A stretch of DNA of 14,655 nt, from the NCBI GenBank assembly GCA_027579435.1, contig JANBPK010001412.1, positions 1-14,655 on the forward strand, written 5' to 3'. Below, in pieces: positions 1 through 8,244 of the stretch. Origin of the DNA: Candolleomyces eurysporus. Its lineage: Eukaryota > Basidiomycota > Agaricomycetes > Agaricales > Psathyrellaceae. A model generated the notes under the pieces. The model did no database searches. It worked only from the letters and a program-made list of their open reading frames with translations, and was not told where the DNA came from. The translations under genes were made by a program, and so were the position numbers. The number at the start of each line of letters is the position of its first letter. Position 1 is the stretch's first letter.

Positions 1-573
1 GCAGGGTTCGACTACCTCGTGCAGAGTNGGGCCAGGCCAGANGATGTCCTCATTGTGGGACACAGCCTGGGGACTGCTGTAGCCGGCCTACTCGCCTCGG
101 AACTAAGCCGTGAAGGTGTTAATTTCCGGGGTGTCGTTCTCATGTCGCCCTTCTCCTCCATCCGAACCCTCCTAGACCAGTATTACCTGCTGGGCTGCTT
201 ACCTCTGTTCAAACCCCTCGCCAAGGTGCCGCTGATGCCTCGCGTGCTCAGTTGGTCGTTGAAGCATGGGTTTGATACGCTTTCTCTAGTCCCGGATATC
301 AAGTCTAACGTGCTTATTGCGCATGCGGAGGACGATTGGGATATCCCCCACTCCCATTCGTCTGCGCTGTTCGACGCGTTTGTTGGGCCCGTGTGCAATA
401 CCACATCCCTGGTATCGACGACTCGTGTCACGGGATACGGGACCTTCTGGCAGGCAGATATCGGGAACCGAAAGGTCTCCTTGCTTAAGACGGAGAGGGG
501 TGGGCATGATCTCGGGAAGGTAGAAGGCGTTCAGGATACCATTGGGAGACTGTTTGGGTTGTATACCCCTTAA
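1..573 (+). CDS. ABHD12-like alpha/beta hydrolase (serine lipase), 3' part
   Basis: The frame is open from base 1 to the TAA at 571-573 and gives about 190 C-terminal residues; the N-terminus lies outside the window. The nucleophile elbow GHSLGTAVAG (about residues 20-29 of the fragment) carries the catalytic Ser. AHAEDDWDIPH supplies the likely catalytic Asp and GGHDLG the His, so the triad is complete. The order and the phrases 'GHSLGT', 'MSPFSSIR' and 'HAEDD' fit the ABHD12/BEM46 branch, whose members hydrolyse monoacylglycerols or lysophospholipids at membranes; the exact substrate is inference. Two N bases (28, 42) leave two residues undefined. GCAG at 1-4 could be the end of an intron. 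No intron is seen in this fragment. It converges on the minus-strand gene that ends at 705. Confidence 0.88.
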   Translation, partial: AGFDYLVQSXARPXDVLIVGHSLGTAVAGLLASELSREGVNFRGVVLMSPFSSIRTLLDQYYLLGCLPLFKPLAKVPLMPRVLSWSLKHGFDTLSLVPDIKSNVLIAHAEDDWDIPHSHSSALFDAFVGPVCNTTSLVSTTRVTGYGTFWQADIGNRKVSLLKTERGGHDLGKVEGVQDTIGRLFGLYTP

Positions 574-704
574 TTCATTGTAATACCCGCTATGTACTAG
601 TGTTACCATGTAATTTATTAGATCTCTACGATACTCTATTGGTATAATATCATATATTGGTATTTATGGATGCTTGAATCTCGATGAGACCGCATATTGA
701 ATCT
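574..704. other. Convergent intergenic region
   Basis: This is a 131-bp AT-rich gap between the stop of the hydrolase (+) and the stop of the first receptor-like gene (-). It must hold both 3' UTRs and both polyadenylation regions. No ORF, hairpin terminator or canonical AATAAA is obvious on either strand. Confidence 0.6.
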
Positions 705-2685
705 TCAGCTTTGGTTAATCGGAAAGGTAGGTGAAGAACGTCCAGTATCCCGAACAGTAATGACGGATATTCGGGATGGTGATTGAGGTACTTCGGGAGT
801 CGGGGGTATTGATGCCATTTCAAAACCTTCGTGTACGGGTGGGCTGTCGTGCTTTGTGCTGTTGTAGAATTCGTCGGCGAAGGGCTGGTAATAAGCATCG
901 CGCAGGTTCAATATGAGGCGACACCCAAGAATTGGGGAGCTCATCCCCGCGATATTTGCTGTGTAATGGACTGAGCCAGCCTAGATTCAGATGGGGGAAG
1001 AGGTCGGTCAACTCTCACTTGAAAGTCGGGGGAGCGTACCGGTAACTTGTAAAACGCAATAATATTGATTATGCTAATCAGCACGCTCCTAGAAACCAAG
1101 TAAGCTTTTCATCCCGCCGCTTGACTTTGACAACCTTATACTACTCACATGAAAGGGAACATTATACTGTCTCGAAACAGTATCCGGAGTACAGTTCCTT
1201 CCCTCGACCAGCCGGTGCCCGAGAGGATATCCTCCCTCGACGCTCTCCGCAGAGGAGCTTGGTCTCTGAGAAATCGTAGACCCTCTCGGGCAGACAACGC
1301 AAAGACCACCAAGTCGAATCCCATCGTCAAAAACCAGATGGTTGGTGCCCAAACGCCCAAAGTGGTAGGGATGCAGGATCGGAACGTCGGGTTGAACCAA
1401 ATTGGAACTGGATGGAAGGTATTTGGAAAATGGGAGCGATAGCTCGGTCAGTTAAGCTGCCATGGGCCTGGGGATTCGTTGTCTGTTTTTACTCACCGTT
1501 GACGATTTGGCCTGTGAGTCCAGTCACGATGATGCAGGCGACGAAGAACAGCCCTAGAATCGACAGAAGACCAAGGAGAATTCTCCGGTCGTGTCGGTAC
1601 ATGCTGATTATTCGATGGACCATTATGGCTGAATTAAAAGGTGAGCAAGCAATCTAGGGTTTGCTAGTTGAACGGAGAGAGGGCTCGCCTTGCATAGAGT
1701 TCAATGTGAGGATATGTAGCCAAGCTTGTATGTTTCCAAGAGAATGACCTGCATGTGCATACCTCAGTGTCTGTCTCACCGACTAAGTACCAAGGCAAAA
1801 GTTCACGCACAACTGTTTAATTCAGGGGTTTGACCCGCCAGACGGTCAGATGCCTTGTTCCCAAGTCTCGAATACCGAGAATGACGCACGCCTAGAAGTT
1901 GAACGCTGTCAGTGAGGTCGCTGGAAATTTAAACGCGCACAAAAGCAGCACCCACTTTAAAGAATTGAGGTAATGGAAGCCATAGGTGGACTGAAACGGC
2001 GAGTCAAATATCGAGGTGAACAAGACGGAGGCGGACGAAACGGGAAATGTCTAACCCAAAGAGGCTTGTCTTCAGGGAGTGCTCAACACTGTCAGATCGG
2101 AGAATGCATGACTTGAACGGGCATGAATCTCACAGGAAGAGAAAGTCGCCTGCATAACGGTTCTATGCCCTTGGAGGTTTAGCGGAGGATACGAATGGGC
2201 CTTGACAACCAACCACTCACGAGAAAATAGTATAAATGAACAACCGAGAATTTTCGTTTCTTGAGATTCGATTGTATTAGGTCTCCTTGGGGCACCTCTG
2301 GTCGGATAGGAAGATTCGCCTACCCAAATCAATTCAACCTGCAAAGCCAAACGTGGGTTTTCAATGCATTTTGTTACCAGGCATGTCAAAAACACTGTCA
2401 TACCTCTAGATCAAATGTGGTCACTGCCAGCATCGGGTACAGATCGCGTCAATTCGCCCATTCACTATATTCCATAACTGGGTATAGCAAGACCTACTAT
2501 GGTCGTATAGAACTGCTGTCATTGCAGCGACTGCCATATTGAAAAAGACACGTCAGTCTTCTTCGCCCCTGCGAAACGCGCGATTTTCTCTCACCATGAA
2601 ACAACAAGCCGCTCTTGGAAGCCCAAGCGAATTCTTCGAAGGTCAAGGTCACAGGAAACTGGGCCGCAGCTTCGAGGTGGGACAT
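705..2685 (-). CDS. DUF6533-type seven-transmembrane protein, copy 1 (possibly decaying)
   Basis: The start ATG at 2685 begins MSHLEAAAQFPVTLTFEEFA; the stop is TGA at 705-707. Exons found: 2685-2595, 2530-2498 (reads VAAMTAVLYDH), 2423-2404 (MTTFDLE), 2338-2324 (VELIW), a 39-nt exon reading KRKFSVVHLYYFL, a 29-nt exon reading NRYAGDFLFL, the exon reading LGNIQAWLHILTLNSMQ, 1628-1497 (IMVHRIISMYRHDRR then a TM), 1407-1149 (FRSCIP, TM5 IWFLTMGFDLVVFAL, RDSIMFPFM), 1088-1040 (MSVLISIINIIAFYKLP) and 980-705 (GCRLILNLRDAYYQPF). 'YDHxxTFDLEVELIWK' is the DUF6533 signature. The topology is seven-TM, GPCR-like and presumably plasma-membrane; ligand and function are unknown. Oddities: the 14-nt exon present in copies 2 and 3 was not found, the MQ|A junction needs a GCGAGC donor, and the segment about 1760-2130 could not be spliced into an open frame. 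It may be a pseudogene or splice differently. Confidence 0.72.
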
Positions 2686-3143
2686 CGTCTTTCAGAGTGC
2701 ATGGGGGTGGGGAGAGAAGAGAACGTCCGAGAAGGAGAAGGAAGCTCAAGGCATCTGTATCCTCGCGATGTTGGGACGCTACGCTCATTGGGCATAAGTA
2801 TTGGTTGGTTGCCGGTCGATTTTATTTTGATCCCGAGAATCTGGGGAAATTCACACCTATTTACCCGCTCTTGAAGAGGCCCCGAATGGATACGAGTCCG
2901 CGAGAATCTCGCAGGCTTTTATGCTAGGCCAAGTGAACCCGTGTATCATGAAAAACTACGATGTACGATGTACGGACGACAGGACTCCCGCCCGCGCGAT
3001 CTCCTGGGAAGTATAACAAACAAAAATCGAGGGTGTTCCAGCAACAAATCTCATGCCTTTCGCATGAGAGAAGTAGGCGAAGGTACTAAATAAGTTCCCG
3101 GAGAAAAGGTAAAAAGTTAAACGGAAAGAAGCCCAGTACACCC
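2686..3143. other. Intergenic: 5' flank of copy 1 and 3' flank of the Ser-rich gene
   Basis: This 458-bp gap has no supportable gene. It holds the promoter side of the minus-strand gene starting at 2685 and the 3' UTR of the minus-strand gene ending at 3144. Short ORFs here show no recognisable domain. The only structure seen is a small tandem repeat at 2957-2974. Confidence 0.5.
2957..2974. repeat. 7-bp tandem repeat (TACGATG x2.5)
   Basis: The unit TACGATG occurs twice directly followed by TACG. It lies in the gap between two minus-strand genes, 3' of the Ser-rich gene. It may be only a small slippage product; no function is suggested. Confidence 0.7.
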
Positions 3144-4367
3144 CTAGAGCCTCAAAATCGACCGGATTGAAGGCTTCGATGGGATTGTCCAGCCTCCATA
3201 CCCTCTTCTTGTGCTCCAGAGCCTGATCTCAGACTCGTCCAGATCGTCCCTTCCAACGGACTGGTAAGAGCTTTCGCTCCCACTGCTGTACGATCTGGAC
3301 AACCCAAATTCTTCTGAACACCCTGAACCGTGCTCGTCGGGGCTCTCAATGATGGCCGTAAGTTGTCCTTTGGAGGATACGACTGAGCTGCTTGTTGAGA
3401 TACGAATGCTTGGAGGTTTGGGGCGCGAAGATGAGCTGGATTTGGAGGAAGGCGAGGAGGAATGGCGGGATGCATGGGATCCCGAGATTGTCCGCTCGAC
3501 AGACTTCCCTTTCTCTGAATGAGATGGGTACACAAACGCCGCCAGGTGTCCCCGGGTTGGTGAAGTGATAGGCGACTCGTCGCTGGACGATGAACCTTCA
3601 TGATCATTATCACCCTCGTCCTTCGAGCCCTTTGGGAACACCAGCTCGATAGGGATTCCATGACCCAACTTCCTCCGTAGTCGGTCCATCTTGCTCTTGC
3701 GGGTGCTACCCATTGAAATGTTGAATGAAGGTGGTTGAAAGGGATCCTCAGGATCTGATTGGGGGGAAGGGGCTAGGGTGTAGCGCTTCGACGTAGGAGG
3801 GGGACAAGAGGCAGACCAGGCCGGTTGATCTGAGAACTCTGTTGCAATCCGCAAGAATGGAGGCTTGGTCTCTGACCAAGTTTCGTATGCGGGTGTATCG
3901 GGGGGAGGAAGAGGTGCGAAACTGGATGGATTGGGTTTCCTGAGCGTCGAGCTCGAGCGACGATGACTTCCCCGGGAAGACACCAAGGGCGCACCACTTG
4001 TGGTAGAAGATGGGGAGGGCAACGCAGTGCTGCTGTAGCCCGAGGACGAGGCAGAGGAGGCAAACGATTCAACCGACCCCCTACAGCTCGAAAATGAAGT
4101 TTGTCGGCGAGTCTGGGTNCTTGGCAGTGTCCCTACAGAGGCTAAATAATGAAAGATCAGTGGGCAAAACGGCGAACAAGAGAACGGAAACAACATACGA
4201 CCGGGTTCTGACATCGAGGTGTCAATGAGGTGTGGCGCTGCGCCTAGTATCTGTTCCAATTTCTTTGTCTTTCGCAGCAGCTGGTTGCGTTGTTGGGTCG
4301 TCAACGCATTGGTAGTCGGCGGAGGTGGTGGGAAGACGACTTTAATCGGGGCGTTTGCAGTGTCCAT
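3144..4367 (-). CDS. Ser/Pro-rich disordered protein with one intron
   Basis: The start ATG at 4367 sits in a strong context (CCACCATGG); the stop is TAG at 3144-3146. A 66-nt intron at 4133-4198 (GTATGT donor, CTGAT branch-like site, TAG acceptor) splits an Arg codon; removal gives about 385 aa. The intron is a multiple of three and stop-free, so the frame reads through it (407 aa). I see a poly-Pro stretch near the N-terminus, then a basic helix LLRKTKKLEQILGAAPHLID (residues 30-49), long Ser-rich low complexity, and a second basic motif KSKMDRLRRKLGHGIPIELV at about 202-221 of the spliced product. The pairing of an 'LLRxTKKLxxILGxxPxLxD' and an 'RLxRKLGxxIPxELVFP' motif recalls a recurrent agaricomycete family of unknown function (from memory). 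No TM or catalytic motif. N at 4119 leaves one residue open. Confidence 0.8.
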   Translation of the reverse strand: MDTANAPIKVVFPPPPPTTNALTTQQRNQLLRKTKKLEQILGAAPHLIDTSMSEPGRMLFPFSCSPFCPLIFHYLASVGTLPXTQTRRQTSFSSCRGSVESFASSASSSGYSSTALPSPSSTTSGAPLVSSRGSHRRSSSTLRKPNPSSFAPLPPPDTPAYETWSETKPPFLRIATEFSDQPAWSASCPPPTSKRYTLAPSPQSDPEDPFQPPSFNISMGSTRKSKMDRLRRKLGHGIPIELVFPKGSKDEGDNDHEGSSSSDESPITSPTRGHLAAFVYPSHSEKGKSVERTISGSHASRHSSSPSSKSSSSSRPKPPSIRISTSSSVVSSKGQLTAIIESPDEHGSGCSEEFGLSRSYSSGSESSYQSVGRDDLDESEIRLWSTRRGYGGWTIPSKPSIRSILRL

Positions 4368-4497
4368 GGTGGACGACGATTGAGAGATAGAGGATAGAAG
4401 ATGGGGAGGGGGTAGCGCAGAGAGGTATCGCTAAAGAGTGTTATCAAGACCTTGCGAAGGGCTCGAGCTCGGGGACTAGGGAAGGCGCAATCGGCCA

Positions 4498-4507
4498 GGT
4501 ATATACC
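4498..4507 (-). promoter_or_regulatory. Possible TATA element of the Ser-rich gene
   Basis: The palindrome GGTATATACC lies about 131 nt upstream of the ATG at 4367. It is the only TATA-like element close to that start, but fungal promoters often lack a functional TATA and the transcription start is not known. Confidence 0.3.
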
Positions 4508-4583
4508 TTCCATGAAGACAAAAAGCGTTAGACCGCGCCATTGCGCCCAGAAATCCGGAATGATATCCTAGGGCCGCTTGCGT

Positions 4584-4648
4584 TTCCAATTGTTAGAGTT
4601 GTTACCGCGCATCTCATGACTCCCTCAGTGGGAAGATTCCAATTGTTA
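4584..4648. repeat. 12-bp direct repeat TTCCAATTGTTA, two copies
   Basis: TTCCAATTGTTA occurs exactly at 4584-4595 and 4637-4648, 53 bp apart, about 217-281 bp upstream of the Ser-rich gene's start. Each copy contains the palindrome CAATTG and a CCAAT core. It could be a pair of transcription-factor sites or a chance duplication. Confidence 0.55.
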
Positions 4649-5418
4649 TCGCAGAAGGGGAAGGAAGAAGTGGCGGGAAGACAATAAGGAATGTCACGAT
4701 GATTAGGTACTAACGGGGATATTGGGCGGCAACGTCATGTCGCTTCCAAATTCATTATTTTTGGTTCCTTCAAAGTTCCATTTGCAAGTCAATTGCTATG
4801 ACCAGGCCCAGTCAGCAAAGACACTTGCACTAGGACCATTCAGAATCGAATTCAGTGGAGCTATGTAGCAAATGATATCAGTATGGTGCAGACGGCGTCG
4901 CTCCATATGATACTGGTCCTCGGTTTGGGCGTCGGGTACGTATCGGGGCCGAGTCTATCTGCCAAAAGAACAGCTGATCAATGAAATCGCCTCTCATACG
5001 AGGAAGGGAGAAATGTGATGAAGGACACTGCTGCAGTAGGCTATTCGAGAAGAAGCTATAGCAACCTTGATCGGCTCGACTGAGGAAGGGATCGAGTACT
5101 TCGCGACAAGGAATTTCGGGACTCGGTCCTGGTTCTAGAACAAGGGAACCAAATCGTTCTTAAGACCTTATCTTTTTCTGTATTCCAGAGGTCAGAAACA
5201 AGCGCAAGAGGAAGAGAAGCTCACTATTAACCTATCATTGGTCGTTCCCGTGGAATCAACCCATTAGCTTTGGTCAATGGATCATTTACAACTCTGAATC
5301 CGAAGGACGGAAACTCAATCGCTAGTCTATCAAGGAGATCCCAGATTCTAAAAGTACATACATAACAACAACAGCAACGGGTATACCACGTTTTCGCATT
5401 GAAAATCAATTTTCCTTT

Positions 5419-7274
5419 CTATGAATAGTAACCCCCCAAGCTGCGGCTCTGGGACTCGTGGGGGTGAACACCTGTTCGGTTTGGCGTTGAATCGAACGAC
5501 AGCGACCGCAATGCAAACTCGGGGATTTCTGCCAACTCCGGAGTCAGAGACCCGACGCTCTTTGTGAGTTCGCATCCGAAAGGTCGATAGTACGCATCCC
5601 GTAGATGAAGGATGAGCCGGCATCCGAGTATGGGGGTAGCCATGGCGGTGATAGTCACCATGTAACCGATAGCACCCACCTAGCATGAATTTCGATGTCA
5701 GGTTCAGAGGAAAAAGGGTTTTAAAGCATTCGACTTACTGGTAACACATAGTGTGCCAGGGCGTTGAACGTACAGATAAGGAGGCCACTGATCGAGGGTG
5801 AACACCATAGTTGAAACCCAGAGCTAAGGACGGGGGACTACTCACATCATAGGGAAGACAATACTATCCCGAAGTAGAATCCGAACCATTGTCCCATGCT
5901 TTGACCATCGTGTTCCAGCAAGAATTCCTGTAGCCTCGAAAAACCGAACGTCGGGCGAGTGCCATGATTCACGTATGAGGCGCAGACCCTCGAAGGTGGT
6001 CAACGTGACAATAGCCAGGTCAAAGGTCATCATCAAAAACCAGTTCGCGACGGACCAGGGAGGCATGCTCTTTGGCACACAGGTGCGAATTGAAGGGGTG
6101 AGGAAAAATGGCGCTAAGCCAAAGGCAAGTTTTGAGCATATTAAGAAACCCCGTAGTAAATATGCTTACCGTTGTCAACCGTCTTACATACAAGTGTAGT
6201 CAGAGCCAGCCCGGCAGTTAAGATTAGTCCGTAGCCAATGAGCACGCCGACCACCACGGAACGCTTCTGGTGGTACATTGAAATAGTCCGGTGTACCAGA
6301 ATTGCTGTAGATACGGTTTAACGTCCAGAAAAGAGACGAGTTGCCATTGCTCACCTTGCATTGAGAACAAAGCAATAACTGAAAGGATTGTCTGGACCCG
6401 AGAAAGTGAAGGGCCTGATCAGATGCTAATATCAGCGTTTTGAAGGTTCGTGAAGTTTGGGGCGACGTACATCTAGAGGAAGCCTCAGGCATGCTCGACA
6501 AATAGAGAAAATGAAGACCACGCACAGCTATAGGTTGGGGAAATGTGAGATGTGACGAGAGAAAACTAAATGAGACCGGCAGGTGCTTACTCGAATGAAT
6601 TGGTCGTCAGGAATCCAAGCGATGACTAGTCCAATTTCTGATGAATGGAAATGTCGGGATATGGGAGAGGCATTCAAACGTACGAGCTGCACCGTAGCTA
6701 TCCGTCCTCCATTGTCAAAGTAGCACGCACAAGGGAGTCTTTTGAGGCTTACAGGAAGGCGGCATCCGGGACATAACGATTCTAAGTCAGGGGATGATAG
6801 GTTTGGGGNGTGATGTCAGGCTGAGGAAGCGAGGGGCTCACGATGAGGTAGAGAACTTTAATGAGCGACCATTGTTTCTTCTAAAAGCGAGCCACGAGTA
6901 AGTTCCTGTTTGAAAATCCAGGAAAGTGTACAATACCCAAACCAATTCGATCTAACGGCGTGTTGCAGTCGGTTTAAGTGGACGATAAAATTCACGTGCG
7001 TACCTCCAAGTCGAAGGTCGACACTGACAGCGAAAACAAGCATTAGCACCTGGATCGCTCATGAGATACACCACCACTCACTGTGATCATATATGACGAC
7101 TGTGGCCATCGAGACTGCCATGAGGCAGTCATACAACTCTAATTCAGCAAAACGTCAGCGCGGCAGCAAGCGCAAGTTGTACTTACACCAGAAGTAAGCC
7201 CCGTTCAGAGCCATCCGTGCAGATTCTTGGATTGACAGATGCTGCAGAGCGTCTGCATTAGATTGGTCGGCCAT
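5419..7274 (-). CDS. DUF6533-type seven-transmembrane protein, copy 2
   Basis: The start ATG at 7274 begins MADQSNADALQHLSIQESAR (exon 1 7274-7187); the stop is TAG at 5419-5421. Further exons read FSMATVVIYDH, MSTFDLE (7023-7004), IELVW (6951-6937), KKQWSLIKVLYLI (39 nt), NRYVPDAAFL (29 nt), a 14-nt exon reading YGAA, LIAWIPDDQFIR, LSRVQTILSVIALFSMQ, ILVHRTISMYHQKRS plus TM4, APFFLTPSIRTCVP with TM5 NWFLMMTFDLAIVTL and RDSIVFPMM, a 49-nt exon GLLICTFNALAHYVLP, and 5679-5419. The DUF6533 signature (YDHMSTFDLEIELVWKK) and the TM7-end motif GCRLILHLRDAYYRPF identify it. It is probably a plasma-membrane, GPCR-like protein; role unknown. The junction between FIR and LSRVQ (about 6420-6560) is unresolved; an xTGTGCGT sequence there also occurs in copy 3. 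N at 6809 falls in an intron. No disabling change was seen in resolved exons. Confidence 0.82.
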
Positions 7275-8244
7275 CCGAGTCGTCGAATTCCAGCATGCAG
7301 ATGATGTTGGCAGTTGGTAGAGGTCTAGTAGAGGTCCGAGGAGTGAGAGAACCGGGTTTCATTCATTCGCCCACTATTGCCATAGGGGGATTGACGGTCA
7401 CTCCTCCCTGCTCCCATACAGATGCCAACCCCAGGTACTGTGACCTGTCTAAGGGACATCCCCGATTTGTACGCACAGCTCCTGGCGAGCCAGATTTCGA
7501 TACATGAATATGTATACCTTGAAGGCGGTTGCCATTGATGAACGTTTGTAGGCCGCCGTTCGAGAGGGTTTACGGACAGACGTTCTGCCAGCATGGTTGT
7601 ACATAGTTGAGGAGATCCAGACGCAGCTTCAGATTGATGTGATCACGGCGTAGGCGCATCAGGAAACTGACAAAATACTTATACTTTCGCTCTTTCCGAA
7701 TCTTTTGCGCNTTTTTTGGCCCATTTCCCCGCCAAATTGGCTTGGCTTTTTCCTCAAAATAGTGTCAATTTGTCAACTTCTAACTTCGAGTTTTTTTCCG
7801 GCTTAACGGCGAGTGAGAGGGCTTTAAAAAGTACCAAAAAGAGAATGTTACGTTTACTGATGGGCAGTGATGGGCCCGCCTATAATGATCTCTGATGATG
7901 ACATTAATTTGCCGATATCGGAGGGGGCCTGATCAAATTGTTCCTCGACAGTCGAGAAAGCGGTCAGGACAGGATCATTCGCAAGGGTGTTCAATTTGCG
8001 ACGTACTCCGGAAAACTTGGCTGTATCTTACAATTACCAGGAACACTACGCCAAGGTGTTATCGAAGTCTCCCGCTGAAGGACCTCGTTGAACACAAGTT
8101 ACGATTGTGAGAGGGAACTAACCAGAAAATTAAAGGAGTGTAATGGGTGGAGTTGTACAGCAAGGGTACGAATATTACATTTGCTTTCTATTCTACCGCG
8201 GCCGATGGCTTATTCGTGAGGTCCGTACGTCCTATTGGTGTCAT
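7275..8244. other. Intergenic region between receptor-like copies 2 and 3
   Basis: About 970 bp separate the start of copy 2 from the stop of copy 3, both minus. The small ORFs (for example 7295-7507 + and 7895-8110 +) have no recognisable domain and no plausible splice partners. Around 7690-7860 the base composition turns T- and A-rich with a short palindrome GCCAAATTGGC (7731-7741) and an N at 7711 next to a T run. I see no gene and no mobile element. Confidence 0.5.
7318..7336. repeat. 8-bp direct repeat TAGAGGTC x2 upstream of copy 2
   Basis: TAGAGGTC occurs at 7318-7325 and 7329-7336, 3 bp apart, about 44-62 bp upstream of the copy 2 start codon. It could lie in the 5' UTR or core promoter. 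Function unknown; short enough to be chance. Confidence 0.5.

Larger units (their letters stand above)
4368..5418. other. Intergenic region, about 1.05 kb, no supported gene
   Basis: This lies upstream of the Ser-rich gene (minus, start 4367) and downstream of receptor-like copy 2 (minus, stop 5419). ORFs longer than 60 codons here are only 5' or 3' overhangs of the neighbours, without domain-like sequence. It holds the promoter of the Ser-rich gene, including the 12-bp direct repeat at 4584-4648, and the 3' UTR of copy 2. I found no exons resembling the neighbouring families and no transposon ends. Confidence 0.5.

Noticed and set aside
5..16. B-box-like GGTTCGACTACC
   Set aside because: It is inside the coding frame of the hydrolase and has no tRNA cloverleaf around it.
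286..609. 107-codon minus-strand ORF opposite the hydrolase
   Set aside because: It is a shadow of the hydrolase frame, which carries the full catalytic triad.
7731..7741. Palindrome GCCAAATTGGC as a possible transposon end or origin element
   Set aside because: It has no partner repeat, no target-site duplication and no transposase-like frame nearby.
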